DNA from: Bacteroidales bacterium UBA6401 | GTDB lineage: Bacteria > Bacteroidota > Bacteroidia > Bacteroidales > UBA932 | Direction: 5' to 3' | NCBI GenBank assembly: GCA_002438635.1 | Contig: DJPX01000024.1 | Location: 1-41,036 of the forward strand | Length of the DNA stretch: 41,036 nt | The notes under the pieces: generated by a model | Databases searched by the model: none | What the model was told of the DNA's origin: nothing | The model's input: the letters and a program-made list of their open reading frames with translations, nothing else | Made by a program: the position numbers and the translations under genes | Shown: piece after piece, positions 32,202 through 41,012 of the stretch | Layout of the letters: every line of letters starts with the position of its first letter | How positions within the stretch are numbered: position 1 is the stretch's first letter

Positions 32202-34346
32202 TTAGAATGGGTAGCCCACACCGAAGTGGATGGCGCTTCCCCCTGATTTTAATGCCGATATAGGGCCAAGCCATTTATTACCATCAAGCGATGGATCTCT
32301 AAGTCTCATACCCCAGTCGATACGAAGCAAAAGAAGGTCAAGATTAATACGAAGCCCCAGTCCCCAGTCAGCAGCTAATTCTTTTAGGTTGATTCCTTGT
32401 TCATTTTTCCACACATTACCTACTTCCATAAATAGGGCTCCTTCTAATTTCCATATCATAGGGAATCGATATTCCAGATCGGCTTCTAACTTTATATCAC
32501 CTGTTTGGCTTGGTATACTGAAAGTTTCATCCATTTTAGATGAGCCCGGGCCAAGTGCTCTTGCTTGCCAACCACGCATACTTCCGGCGCCTCCGCAGTA
32601 GAACTGTTTTTCATAAGGGAGGGCCGTGGAATTCCCGTAGGCCAATCCAGCACCGACCAGCACTCTTCCAGCTATACTTCTACTATCATTGGAAGAGAAT
32701 CTAAAGCACTTTGTGTAACTGGCCTCCAACCTTGCGTATTGTGAAAATGGAGCACCTAAAACCAAATGCTCTCCCCCTTCGTTCGTCTGCATTAAATTTT
32801 TGAATAGACTTAAGACATTTCCTGAAATATCGGTGGAGATTCTTATTGAGTGATAATCGGTCTTGGGTATAAGGTCAGTACTGCTATTATAGAATATGGA
32901 AGCGCCTATTCCAAGGTCGCAGTGATCCTGATATGAGTATTTCATAAAAGGATTCTTTTCCAATTTCTTTAAGAAATCGTCGTTCAAGTTAAATAACCTT
33001 ACATAATTGACTCTGAATGGGTAGAATTGATAATAGAATCGCCCCTTGATGGTTCCGGAGTAACCATAGGATGTGGATAACACGTTTCTGGTATATTCCG
33101 GTCTATTTTGATAATTAAAAGAAGCATTAATCTCCGTACGGGATATGGTAGGCCCTCTAAATACTTTATAGCCAAGTCCCAGAAACTTAGGAAAACTAAT
33201 CGATAAGGACGTTCCCAGCTCGTTAGATGAGACATCGTCGTCTGGTTTGAATTGAAAATTACCTATAAATCCGACATTTAGCCATTCTCCCCCACCGAAT
33301 ATGTTTTTATGATAGAAGTTAATCTGTGGGGAAATGCCCATAAGTCCGGATGAATTTGTAGATACTTCAAGATTAGTTTTAAATCCTTGAGGTTGTGATT
33401 TCGTTAGTGTAATATCACAGTCTACCTTATCATCCGAGACCTGCGACATATCTATACCCACCGTCTTGAATATCTTTAGTGAAGAAAAACGGGAGTAGGT
33501 GTCGCTTACTATGGATTCTTTATATGGGGTGCCTGGGTCTATGAGGTTTACTCCCTTTAGCACGGATTCTTTTACATTTAGATTTTCCGGGTAATTTATT
33601 CTGACATTATCTACCACGACTTTTTTTAAAGGAGCGTCCTGTTCGCGGATTATGTATTGTAAAACCACGTGCCCACTTCTTGATGACGTATCTGCTAAAA
33701 AGCTATAACACGAGCGGTTAAGTGCGAAATAGCCTTTTTCTCTAAGCGAAGTAACGCTTCTTTGTACTTCTGTCTCAAGATTTTGTTCCGAGATATAGTC
33801 ACCGGTTTTTATTAAGATATTCGGAATGTCGTCGTTAAAGTCCTTAACAAAATCACATCTATCAAGAGGGATGCTGAAAATAATGCTATCTATAACATAT
33901 CTATTACCTAATGTGACATAGTAGGTTACTTCAGCATTTTGTCCATTCAACCTTAGTTCGCTCTCAACATCGGAGTTAAAATAGCCTATATTTTCAAGTC
34001 TGCTTTCTATGTTCTTTTTTGAACGCTCCACAAGTGCCTGATCATAAATGACAGGGGCTTCGCCCAATCCTTTCCATATCTTATTAATTCCCTTATCGCT
34101 TCCATCTGACCAATTGTAAATGTATAGCATTGGTTTCCAGCCAAGCAAACTATGATTAGGCTGTTGCTTGATATAATCGGACAGGGACGAGGCTGGAAAA
34201 GTAGAACTATTTGTAACTACGATCTCGTTTCTGTCGAGCCGAAGCTGATCTTCACGAAGCGTTCTTGTCGTACTGCACGAAAAAAAACTTCCTGACAGAA
34301 GACAGAAAGGAAAAATATATAAAAAGATATGTTTTTTAATAGACAT
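32202..34346 (-). CDS. TamL-type BamA/Omp85 family outer-membrane lipoprotein
   Basis: A 714-aa protein with an N-terminal lipoprotein-like signal ending at Cys24 (SGSFFSCS), POTRA-like repeats (about residues 100-330: GYFNSDVESELRLNGQNAEV; LREKGYFALNRSCYSFLADT) and a 16-stranded barrel domain (last third). The Omp85 lid motif region GGAGSMRGWQARALGPGSS matches the (V/I)RGF-type motif in the form MRGW. In Bacteroidota the lipid-anchored relative is TamL, thought to work with TamB in surface lipoprotein or OMP assembly; TamB is not in the window. The lipobox is loose, as often in this phylum. Confidence 0.9.
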   Translation of the reverse strand: MSIKKHIFLYIFPFCLLSGSFFSCSTTRTLREDQLRLDRNEIVVTNSSTFPASSLSDYIKQQPNHSLLGWKPMLYIYNWSDGSDKGINKIWKGLGEAPVIYDQALVERSKKNIESRLENIGYFNSDVESELRLNGQNAEVTYYVTLGNRYVIDSIIFSIPLDRCDFVKDFNDDIPNILIKTGDYISEQNLETEVQRSVTSLREKGYFALNRSCYSFLADTSSRSGHVVLQYIIREQDAPLKKVVVDNVRINYPENLNVKESVLKGVNLIDPGTPYKESIVSDTYSRFSSLKIFKTVGIDMSQVSDDKVDCDITLTKSQPQGFKTNLEVSTNSSGLMGISPQINFYHKNIFGGGEWLNVGFIGNFQFKPDDDVSSNELGTSLSISFPKFLGLGYKVFRGPTISRTEINASFNYQNRPEYTRNVLSTSYGYSGTIKGRFYYQFYPFRVNYVRLFNLNDDFLKKLEKNPFMKYSYQDHCDLGIGASIFYNSSTDLIPKTDYHSIRISTDISGNVLSLFKNLMQTNEGGEHLVLGAPFSQYARLEASYTKCFRFSSNDSRSIAGRVLVGAGLAYGNSTALPYEKQFYCGGAGSMRGWQARALGPGSSKMDETFSIPSQTGDIKLEADLEYRFPMIWKLEGALFMEVGNVWKNEQGINLKELAADWGLGLRINLDLLLLRIDWGMRLRDPSLDGNKWLGPISALKSGGSAIHFGVGYPF

Positions 34347-34353
34347 CTATCGG

Positions 34354-34382
34354 CAAATTTAGCAAATAATATAGTATCTTTG
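34354..34382. promoter_or_regulatory. Face-to-back promoters of the tamL and TrmH-type genes
   Basis: Minus strand TAAATTTG (34361-34354) lies 7 bp before the tamL ATG at 34346. Plus strand TATCTTTG (34375-34382) lies 9 bp before the methyltransferase ATG at 34392. Both leaders would be only a few bases. The two transcription starts diverge from a 29-bp segment, so they likely compete. Confidence 0.6.
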
Positions 34383-34391
34383 CCAAGAACT

Positions 34392-35117
34392 ATGGTAAAA
34401 ATATCTAATTCGGATATAAAACTAATTCGGAGCCTGTCTCAAAAGAAATTTCGTGACGAAAGTGGCCTATTTATCGTCGAAGGAGAAAAGATGATAAACG
34501 AAGCCATTTACAGCGAAATGGAAGTGGTTTCTATGTATAAAAGAGACGAAATCGGCGAAGATCAGATGAAAAGGATTTCATCCTGTGATTCGCCCTCCCC
34601 TATTCTTGCCGTAGTGAGAATGCCAGATATTAAAAAATCTCCTATCAGAACATGCGGACTTTACTTGGCCCTTGACAGTATAAGAGATCCTGGTAATCTT
34701 GGCACTATTCTTCGGGTTTGTGATTGGTTCGGAATAGATGGCATTTTTGCTTCGGAAGACACGGTGGACCAGTATAACCCTAAAGTAGTTCAATCCTCTA
34801 TGGGTGCGGTATTTAGAAAAAAAATCCTTTATGGGAATTTGGAAAAAGTATGTATGGATTTTATCTCTGCAGGATTGCCAATCCATGGGACATTTCTAGA
34901 TGGGGATAATTTATATGAAGGTGATATTAACCCAAATGGACTAATAGTGTTGGGTAATGAATCGAGAGGGATAAGCCAGAGTATTCGTGCTTTCTGTACT
35001 TCTCGTATCCTTATTCCATCCTTTGCCACTAGGCGGCACGCAGAAAGCCTTAATGTCGCGATAGCTAGCGCGGTGGTAGTTGCAGAATTTCAACGTAAAA
35101 GAAATTATGAAAAGTAA
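34392..35117 (+). CDS. TrmH/SpoU family RNA 2'-O-methyltransferase
   Basis: A SPOUT-class enzyme that methylates 2'-OH of RNA. The N-terminal L30e-like substrate domain (FRDESGLFIVEGEKMINEAI) is followed by the trefoil-knot domain: motif 1 LALDSIRDPGNLGTILRVCD, motif 2 LIVLGNESRGIS, motif 3 IPSFATRRHAESLNVAIASAVV. From ATG 34392 the protein has 241 aa. A longer frame starts at 34329 but runs through the TATCTTTG promoter and the tamL start, so I reject it. The end overlaps the alkaline phosphatase gene by 11 bp. The exact nucleotide target is unknown. Confidence 0.92.
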   Translation: MVKISNSDIKLIRSLSQKKFRDESGLFIVEGEKMINEAIYSEMEVVSMYKRDEIGEDQMKRISSCDSPSPILAVVRMPDIKKSPIRTCGLYLALDSIRDPGNLGTILRVCDWFGIDGIFASEDTVDQYNPKVVQSSMGAVFRKKILYGNLEKVCMDFISAGLPIHGTFLDGDNLYEGDINPNGLIVLGNESRGISQSIRAFCTSRILIPSFATRRHAESLNVAIASAVVVAEFQRKRNYEK

Positions 35118-36303
35118 AAGTGTTTTATTTGCATTATTTGCAAGCATCCTTCTAAGTGTATCTTGCGAGAAAAAGCCAGAAGCCAAATATGTGTTTTTAT
35201 TTATAGGTGATGGTATGGGGGCTTCACAAGTAGCGGTCACCGAATCCTATTTATCATATTGTGAAGGTAAATTGGGTGGAGAGCAGCTTACATTTACTAA
35301 ATTCCCGGTGCTGGGGATGTGTACCACCTATTCTGCAAATAGTTTAATCACAGACTCCGCAGCATCTGGAACTGCCATTGCAACCGGGTATAAGACTAAC
35401 AACGGATTTCTTGGAATGGATCCTCAAGGACTTCCTGTTAATAGTGTAGCAAAAATACTGAAAGATGATTATGGGTATCAGGTAGGAATTTTTTCTTCAG
35501 TCCCATTGAACCATGCAACTCCTGCTGCTTTTTATGCACATGTAAAAAGTCGTGGTAATTACTACACCATTACTACCCAGATTCCGGATTCCGGTTTTGA
35601 TTTTATAGGTGGGTCGGGCTTTCTCGAATTTAAAGATCCTAAGAACTCGGATATGAACAGTGAAAAATACCTTGAAGAGCATGGATATGAAGTGGTGTTC
35701 GGACAATCGGAATTTGAAAATGCCCGTGGTGATAAATTAGTTATGGTCGCTAATCCTAATCAAGAACATAGAGAGAAGGTGGCCAATTATGACGATGAAG
35801 ATGATAAACTAGTGACCTTAAGTCAGATGATGGAAGATTGCCTAAATACATTCGATGATGACAAGCCATTTTTCATAATGTGCGAAGGGGGTGAGATTGA
35901 TTGGACCAGCCATGCTAACAAAACGATGTCCACAATAGAGGCAATACTAAAAATGGACGATGCCGTTAAGGTTGCATATGATTTTTATCTAAAGCACCCT
36001 AAGCAGACTTTGATTATAGTTACTGCCGATCATCAGACAGGAGGGATTAGTTTAGGTAGCGATGAGAACGGGTCAAGTGTCGATTGGCCCGAAATCGAGA
36101 AACAATGGAAAAGTGCAGGAGAGCAGGATAATTTCTCATCTGTAAAGACACGAGACGAATTTAATCGTTCTAACGGAATTGGCTGGACAACTACGCATCA
36201 TAATGGAGATCACGTACCTATATATGCAGTAGGTGTAGGTGCCGAAAAGTTTTCAGGACGAATGGATAATACTCAAATTATAAGCAAGATTTTACCTTTA
36301 TGA
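35107..36303 (+). CDS. Alkaline phosphatase, lipoprotein
   Basis: A 398-aa PhoA-superfamily phosphatase that releases phosphate from monoesters in the periplasm. The signal ends at Cys20 (LLSVSCEKK), so it is probably lipid-anchored. Metal and catalytic motifs: FLFIGDGMGASQV near the start, nucleophile Ser84 in TDSAASGTAIATGYKT, EGGEIDWTSHAN, and VTADHQTGG near the C-terminus. An ATG at 35107 is chosen because it starts the signal peptide; a GTG-type extension to 35080 would add nine residues before it. The gene overlaps the methyltransferase by 11 bp and the amylase gene by 4 bp. Confidence 0.93.
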   Translation: MKSKSVLFALFASILLSVSCEKKPEAKYVFLFIGDGMGASQVAVTESYLSYCEGKLGGEQLTFTKFPVLGMCTTYSANSLITDSAASGTAIATGYKTNNGFLGMDPQGLPVNSVAKILKDDYGYQVGIFSSVPLNHATPAAFYAHVKSRGNYYTITTQIPDSGFDFIGGSGFLEFKDPKNSDMNSEKYLEEHGYEVVFGQSEFENARGDKLVMVANPNQEHREKVANYDDEDDKLVTLSQMMEDCLNTFDDDKPFFIMCEGGEIDWTSHANKTMSTIEAILKMDDAVKVAYDFYLKHPKQTLIIVTADHQTGGISLGSDENGSSVDWPEIEKQWKSAGEQDNFSSVKTRDEFNRSNGIGWTTTHHNGDHVPIYAVGVGAEKFSGRMDNTQIISKILPL

Positions 36304-37553
36304 TTATATATCAAGTTTTAACGCGACTCTTTTCAACGGGTCGCTTTTCTTCTTTTAATAACGATGGACTTAAATATATTAAGTCGCTGTCTGTAACTCA
36401 TATATGGTATACGGGAGTTATAAGGCATAGTGAAAATAAAACATTTGTTAAAGGCGATTGGGGGTCACCATATTCTATTTCTAATTATTATGATGTCAAT
36501 CCATATCTTGCCGATGTCCCTTCTGAAAGGCTATTTGAATTTTGTTCTCTTATAGAAAGGACTCACGCTGCCGGGATGAAGGTGATTATCGATTTCGTGC
36601 CTAATCATGTGAGTCCAGATTATACAGACGAACACGGAGGCCTTAAAACACTACATCGCCACGATTATGACTGGACTGATACGGACAAGGTAGATTATTC
36701 TTGCTCACTGAATTGGTATAAGATGCTTGATATTATACGATATTGGGCAGAGTTAGGAGTAGATGGCTTCAGGTGCGATATGGCAGAATTAGTGCCTATA
36801 GAATTTTGGCACTTCCTTATAAGCAATATAAAAGCTGAATTTCCAAACCTACTGTTTATAGCAGAAGTATATCAAAAAGATAATTATAGAAAATTTATAG
36901 AAGATGCTCTTTTTGATAAATTATACGACAAATCCGGCTTATACGACACCCTGCGGGCTCTTACCTGTGGATATGGTTCGGCCAGAGGTATCACGGCCAA
37001 TTGGCAAAGTCTTGGGGATCTTCAGCCGAAAATGCTGAATTTCTTGGAAAACCACGACGAGCAAAGATTGGCAAGTAAAGAGTTTGCAGGAAGTGCTGCT
37101 TCTGGATATGCTGCATTGGCCGTAAGTGCACTTTTTTATCCGGCAGCATTTATGTTATACGCGGGACAAGAGATAGGAGAAGACGCAGCCGATGGAGTGG
37201 ATGGTCGCACCTCGATTTTCTCGCATACACGCCCAATTGATATCAGTTGTCTATCAAAAGAGCAAAAAAATATTCTTGAGGTATATCGTAAGGTTTTAAA
37301 ACTTAAATCAAGCATGGAAAGAGCATCGAATTTCGATTTATGCTATTGCCAATCTCCTATTTTAGGATTTGACCCTGATCATCATTTTGTATTCTTGAGA
37401 AAAGGCAAATCGCATGATTATTTAGTGGCTTGTAATTTTTCTCACACTAAAGCAAGTATAGTCTTGAATGTACCAAGTGAGGCTGCTTCTCGTTTTAGTT
37501 CAGAAGTTAATGTGGATATATTGCCTATGGATTTTACTATTTTAACTAAATAA
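36300..37553 (+). CDS. GH13 alpha-amylase family glycosidase, cytoplasmic
   Basis: A 417-aa GH13 enzyme acting on alpha-glucans. The four conserved regions are visible: IIDFVPNHV (region I), GFRCDMAE with nucleophile Asp160 (II), LFIAEVYQ with acid Glu189 (III), and FLENHDEQR with Asp253 (IV). No signal peptide is present, so it acts in the cytoplasm. It is short for the family and has only a small C-terminal beta domain. The start overlaps the phosphatase stop by 4 bp (ATGA), giving translational coupling, and the PFK gene follows. Confidence 0.92.
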   Translation: MIIYQVLTRLFSTGRFSSFNNDGLKYIKSLSVTHIWYTGVIRHSENKTFVKGDWGSPYSISNYYDVNPYLADVPSERLFEFCSLIERTHAAGMKVIIDFVPNHVSPDYTDEHGGLKTLHRHDYDWTDTDKVDYSCSLNWYKMLDIIRYWAELGVDGFRCDMAELVPIEFWHFLISNIKAEFPNLLFIAEVYQKDNYRKFIEDALFDKLYDKSGLYDTLRALTCGYGSARGITANWQSLGDLQPKMLNFLENHDEQRLASKEFAGSAASGYAALAVSALFYPAAFMLYAGQEIGEDAADGVDGRTSIFSHTRPIDISCLSKEQKNILEVYRKVLKLKSSMERASNFDLCYCQSPILGFDPDHHFVFLRKGKSHDYLVACNFSHTKASIVLNVPSEAASRFSSEVNVDILPMDFTILTK

Positions 37554-37555
37554 TG

Positions 37556-37563
37556 TATTTTTG
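37556..37563 (+). promoter_or_regulatory. pfk promoter -7 box
   Basis: TATTTTTG fits TAnnTTTG and lies just after the amylase stop codon, 35 bp before the pfk start. It suggests that pfk has its own transcript in addition to read-through. Confidence 0.55.
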
Positions 37564-37598
37564 CGTCGCGAAATTTTAGGTTAATAATATAATAAAAA

Positions 37599-38828
37599 AT
37601 GAAAGGTTCAGTAATTATTCTTTGTGGCGGTGGTCCGGCTCCAGGCATGAACACCGTCGTATGCTCAGTTGCTAAGACATTCTTGGCCAATGGCTATCGT
37701 GTAATCGGTCTTCACGGAGGCTATAGCGGACTTTTTTCAAAGACTCCTCGCATCGAGGATATCGATTTTTTCAAGGCTGACGCTTATTTTAACAGAGGTG
37801 GTAGCTATTTGCAGATGAGTCGTTTCAAACCAACTGCCGAGGATTTTGAAAAGAATTTCAATCTGGAATTGTTTACTGACAATGATATAAAGCTTTTAGT
37901 AACCGTGGGTGGTGATGACACAGCATCAACAGCTAATAGGATTGCTAAATTTTTGGAAGAAAAAAAGTACCCTATTGCCAATATACACGTTCCTAAGACT
38001 ATCGATAACGACTTGCCTCTTCCTAACAACACCCCAACTTTCGGTTTCAATTCTGCAAAGGATGAAGGCGCACACATAGCTCGTACCGTATATGAAGATG
38101 CTCGCACCTCTGGAAATTGGCTTATCATTTCGGCAATGGGACGTAGTGCTGGACATTTAGCTCTTGGTATAGGAGAAGCAACACATTGTCCTATGACCAT
38201 TATCCCAGAAATGTTCAATAAGACAGAAATTCACATAGATAAGATCATTAAACTTACACTTGGCTCCATCATCAAGCGTAAGATATTAGGTATTGACTAC
38301 GGAACAGTAGTAGTTGCAGAGGGTGTATTCCACGACCTTGACCCTGAAGAGATCAAGGCTACGGGCGCTCACCTTACTTATGATGAGCATGGTCATCCGG
38401 AACTCGGAAAAATCTCAAAAGCTGTGATGTTTAACGACATTCTTGAGAAAGAGTTCAAAAAGGTAGGTATGAAAGTTAAGACTCGTCCTATAGAGATTGG
38501 ATACGATGTTCGTTGCCAAGACCCTATCGCATTCGACCTTACATATTGCTCAGAGCTCGCTATGGGTGTATATGAACTTTTCGAGAAGGGAGAAACTGGT
38601 TGTATGGTTTTCGTAGATCATAATGGAGATGCAAAGCCTCTTTATCTACATGATCTACAGAATGCTGAAGGTAAAATCCCACCTCGTCGTGTAAATATTG
38701 AAGGTGGTACTGCACAGAACTACTATAATCACATCTGTCACTACATTACAGAAGCCGATTACGAGGCTGCTAGAAAGTATGTTCCTAATCCTGAGGATTA
38801 CGATTTCAAGAAAATCTTGAATTGGTAG
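37599..38828 (+). CDS. pfkA: 6-phosphofructokinase, predicted pyrophosphate-dependent
   Basis: A 409-aa phosphofructokinase of glycolysis. The phosphate-donor site reads GGDDT (residues 104-108) and the catalytic loop PKTIDND (132-138). ATP-dependent enzymes have GGDGS and PGTIDND; the Asp and the Lys at these two places are the usual marks of pyrophosphate dependence. The substrate motif MGRSAGHLALGIGEA is present. It is longer than the 320 aa of E. coli PfkA, as PPi-dependent members are. Codon use is that of a highly expressed gene. It is followed by a clear terminator. Confidence 0.95.
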   Translation: MKGSVIILCGGGPAPGMNTVVCSVAKTFLANGYRVIGLHGGYSGLFSKTPRIEDIDFFKADAYFNRGGSYLQMSRFKPTAEDFEKNFNLELFTDNDIKLLVTVGGDDTASTANRIAKFLEEKKYPIANIHVPKTIDNDLPLPNNTPTFGFNSAKDEGAHIARTVYEDARTSGNWLIISAMGRSAGHLALGIGEATHCPMTIIPEMFNKTEIHIDKIIKLTLGSIIKRKILGIDYGTVVVAEGVFHDLDPEEIKATGAHLTYDEHGHPELGKISKAVMFNDILEKEFKKVGMKVKTRPIEIGYDVRCQDPIAFDLTYCSELAMGVYELFEKGETGCMVFVDHNGDAKPLYLHDLQNAEGKIPPRRVNIEGGTAQNYYNHICHYITEADYEAARKYVPNPEDYDFKKILNW

Positions 38829-38851
38829 TGAAAGTTTCTTAGTTAGATACA

Positions 38852-38884
38852 GGTGGCTAATAGTAATATTGGCCGCCTTTTTTT
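38852..38884 (+). terminator. Rho-independent terminator after pfkA
   Basis: GGTGGC (38852-38857) and GCCGCC (38872-38877) pair with one wobble, with further AT pairing in the loop, followed by a run of seven T (38878-38884). It lies 24 bp past the stop codon of pfkA. Confidence 0.8.
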
Positions 38885-38892
38885 ATGGTTAC

Positions 38893-39996
38893 TTAGTAAC
38901 TTGAAGTGGCTATACGATTAAATGTTGACATCATCTTATGATAGTCCCACTCGCCATTCCATTCCGATTTTTTCTCTTTGTATTCTTTAATTGGAATTAC
39001 TGTGTAATCATCGCAGAATCCTCCAGGTCTTGAACACCATGTCCATATTAGGGTTGGCTCATCTAATTTTATATCTCCGTTAGATTCCCTTATAATTCTG
39101 ATACTTACCATAAGTCCAAGTTGAGTATTAGCAGCGCTCATATTAGATACAAAATTACCTATGGAATAAAAAACCGGTACCCCATTAACGGATTCTCTGT
39201 CTTGCACTACATGAGGATGCGTTCCTATTATGACATCAGCTCCATTATCAGCCATAAATTCTGCCATCTCTTTTTGCGATTCATTATGTGTCAGCACATA
39301 TTCATCTCCCCAATGCGGCGTGGCTATTACAATATCCGCCTCGTTTGATAACTCAAATGCTTTAGTTAGAGAGGTCTTATCAGATAGCAAATTTACATTA
39401 GGAAAGTTGGTATCGGGTCTTATATTTGTAGAATATGTAAAATTCACAATGGCTAATCTTATTCCTCGCCGTGTGACAATAAGGGACAAGTCCTGCTTTT
39501 TAGGGTCTTCAGAAATCCCAGTGTAAGAAAAAGTGTATTTGTCTTTGTTTGTTTTAAATATATTGAGTTCGTGGGTGACTCCTGCAGTTTTATAATCCAT
39601 AATGTGATTATTTGCACAAAGAAAAATATCGAAGCCATCGTCGAGTAATTGTATAATAAACTCTTCAGGAGCACTAAACCTAGGGTATCCACTATATGGC
39701 TTGCCACAAATTGGGGATTCGAGATTTCCTATGGTAAGGTCAGCATCATCGATATAATGTCGTACATGCTTGAAGTAATTGGAAAAATCAAAACTGCCAT
39801 CATCTCTGCCGGCTTTTGAAATTTGCGGGTAATGAAGCATCAAATCCCCTACCATAAGAACCTTAAGGGTATCTGGTTTAAATAGCGGTCTGGCTGTCAA
39901 GTCCGTTTCAATCCTTATTTCTTCAGGCTTTGAAATATACTCACGGGCAGAAGCAGAGAAATAAAATAATAATAATGCTATATGAAATGGTTTCAT
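38893..39996 (-). CDS. CapA-family (poly-gamma-glutamate-synthesis-type) metallophosphatase, exported
   Basis: A 367-aa protein with a short signal peptide (FHIALLLFYFSASA) and a calcineurin-like CapA fold. Metal-site and family motifs are all visible: MVGDLMLHY, TIGNLESPICG, FLCANNHIMDY, ATPHWGDEYVL, VIIGTHPHVVQD, and YSIGNFVSN. CapA takes part in poly-gamma-glutamate capsule work in bacilli; in Bacteroidota the substrate is unknown and no capB/capC genes are here, so the capsule role should not be assumed. A 53-codon gene lies upstream on the same strand. Confidence 0.9.
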   Translation of the reverse strand: MKPFHIALLLFYFSASAREYISKPEEIRIETDLTARPLFKPDTLKVLMVGDLMLHYPQISKAGRDDGSFDFSNYFKHVRHYIDDADLTIGNLESPICGKPYSGYPRFSAPEEFIIQLLDDGFDIFLCANNHIMDYKTAGVTHELNIFKTNKDKYTFSYTGISEDPKKQDLSLIVTRRGIRLAIVNFTYSTNIRPDTNFPNVNLLSDKTSLTKAFELSNEADIVIATPHWGDEYVLTHNESQKEMAEFMADNGADVIIGTHPHVVQDRESVNGVPVFYSIGNFVSNMSAANTQLGLMVSIRIIRESNGDIKLDEPTLIWTWCSRPGGFCDDYTVIPIKEYKEKKSEWNGEWDYHKMMSTFNRIATSSY

Positions 39997-40048
39997 TTTT
40001 AATTGGCGACTTCTAAAATTCTAATATATTCATTCTAGTCTCTCATAC

Positions 40049-40210
40049 TCATGGAATGCCTACGGACTCTAAAGTAACGACATTTAGCGCACTGACATCG
40101 TACACAAAACTTCCTCTGTACACGATGAAAGATCCATCGTTTTTCTTTACAGAAAGCTTCGTTCCATCCGAAAGATACAAAAAGTCGGGCAGACTTTTAC
40201 GCCTGCCCAT
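40049..40210 (-). CDS. Small protein of unknown function (53 aa)
   Basis: A 53-codon frame on the minus strand starts at ATG 40210 and stops at 40049. It reads MGRRKSLPDFLYLSDGTKLS, then VKKNDGSFIVYRGSFVYDVS, then a short end; it is compact, has balanced composition and looks like a beta-rich small protein. A TATTTTTG box on the minus strand (40252-40245) lies 35 bp upstream. It sits in a 322-bp stretch otherwise lacking genes, 52 bp before capA-like, and could be its operon partner. No family recognised. Confidence 0.5.
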   Translation of the reverse strand: MGRRKSLPDFLYLSDGTKLSVKKNDGSFIVYRGSFVYDVSALNVVTLESVGIP

Positions 40211-40244
40211 CAAAAGATTGTATGAACCTCTATTATTTCTCTTT

Positions 40245-40252
40245 CAAAAATA
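40245..40252 (-). promoter_or_regulatory. -7 box before the 53-codon gene and the CapA-like gene
   Basis: On the minus strand 40252-40245 reads TATTTTTG, matching TAnnTTTG. It is placed to drive the 53-codon gene and probably the CapA-like gene. No -33 TTG at the usual distance. Confidence 0.5.
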
Positions 40253-40318
40253 TCTATTATCTTGTAACTAGAATAAAAAGTCTGATAATTGAGCGAATTA
40301 ATTTTTAGAGAAGTAACT

Positions 40319-40993
40319 TTAATGAAAAAGATTAGGTGGTAAACACTCTTGGAAAACATATTCAGCATCCTTACCAATATGCTTAATAATATAAGGAGGA
40401 TAGTTTTTTACCCGAGAAAGAAATACATTATCATTACCATCATCAAGTTCAATTAAGATGCAGGAAAGTTTATTTTTTGTAAAAAAGAAATAACCCATAT
40501 AATTATTACGACTACTAATAAATTCAACTACATTTATAGCATCTATATTGTTTGTAAGATTAATTCTATTACAAAATTCTTCCTTTCGCATTCCTATAAA
40601 AATTCCATTTTTTAACTCTATATATGAATTTTGGATTAGGGCAAATCTTAGAGAATAATTCAATTCGTTTCTTTCATTTGAATATTTGTAAAAAACGACA
40701 ATATTAGAAGTATCGTTAAATATATTATAATCTTTAAGACACTCGTCGGTTTCATCATTTAAATGATCAAAGCACTCTAAACCATAATAAGTTAAAGTGA
40801 TAACTTCGTTATTATCATACCATCCTTTGTTAATTGTGCTTTTTAAATCGAAGGCGTCACATAAGAAATCATCAAATCCGAGACAGTATAATGTGTCAGA
40901 AACACTTCCTAAAACTTGAAAATTCTTCAAATTAGTAATATCAGTATTGTTGCTAGTTCCTAGCATTAATAATAAACTAATAAATAGTGTCAT
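40319..40993 (-). CDS. Exported protein of unknown function
   Basis: A 224-aa protein with a short hydrophobic N-terminus (TLFISLLLMLG), likely a signal peptide. The middle holds LKNGIFIGMRKEEFCNRINL, a pattern (small loop, G-(I/M)-x-(I/L)-G-M-x-(K/R)-x-E-(F/V)) seen in many secreted Bacteroidota proteins of unknown role, then FFFTKNKLSCILIELD. AT-rich codon use compared with the neighbours. No family assigned. The start lies next to a hairpin at the window end. Confidence 0.75.
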   Translation of the reverse strand: MTLFISLLLMLGTSNNTDITNLKNFQVLGSVSDTLYCLGFDDFLCDAFDLKSTINKGWYDNNEVITLTYYGLECFDHLNDETDECLKDYNIFNDTSNIVVFYKYSNERNELNYSLRFALIQNSYIELKNGIFIGMRKEEFCNRINLTNNIDAINVVEFISSRNNYMGYFFFTKNKLSCILIELDDGNDNVFLSRVKNYPPYIIKHIGKDAEYVFQECLPPNLFH

Positions 40994-41012
40994 ATATAAA
41001 TATTTTAAAAAG

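Noticed and set aside
34329..34391. Upstream start of the TrmH-type methyltransferase
   Set aside because: The extra part runs through the TATCTTTG promoter box and the tamL start; family homology begins at MVKISNSDIKLIRSLS.
38893..39996. Capsule (poly-gamma-glutamate) biosynthesis locus
   Set aside because: Only a CapA-like phosphatase is present; no capB, capC or transport genes are near, and CapA folds occur widely without capsule function.
40056..40271. 71-aa plus-strand frame
   Set aside because: It is antisense to the better-supported 53-codon gene and has no promoter or composition in its favour.
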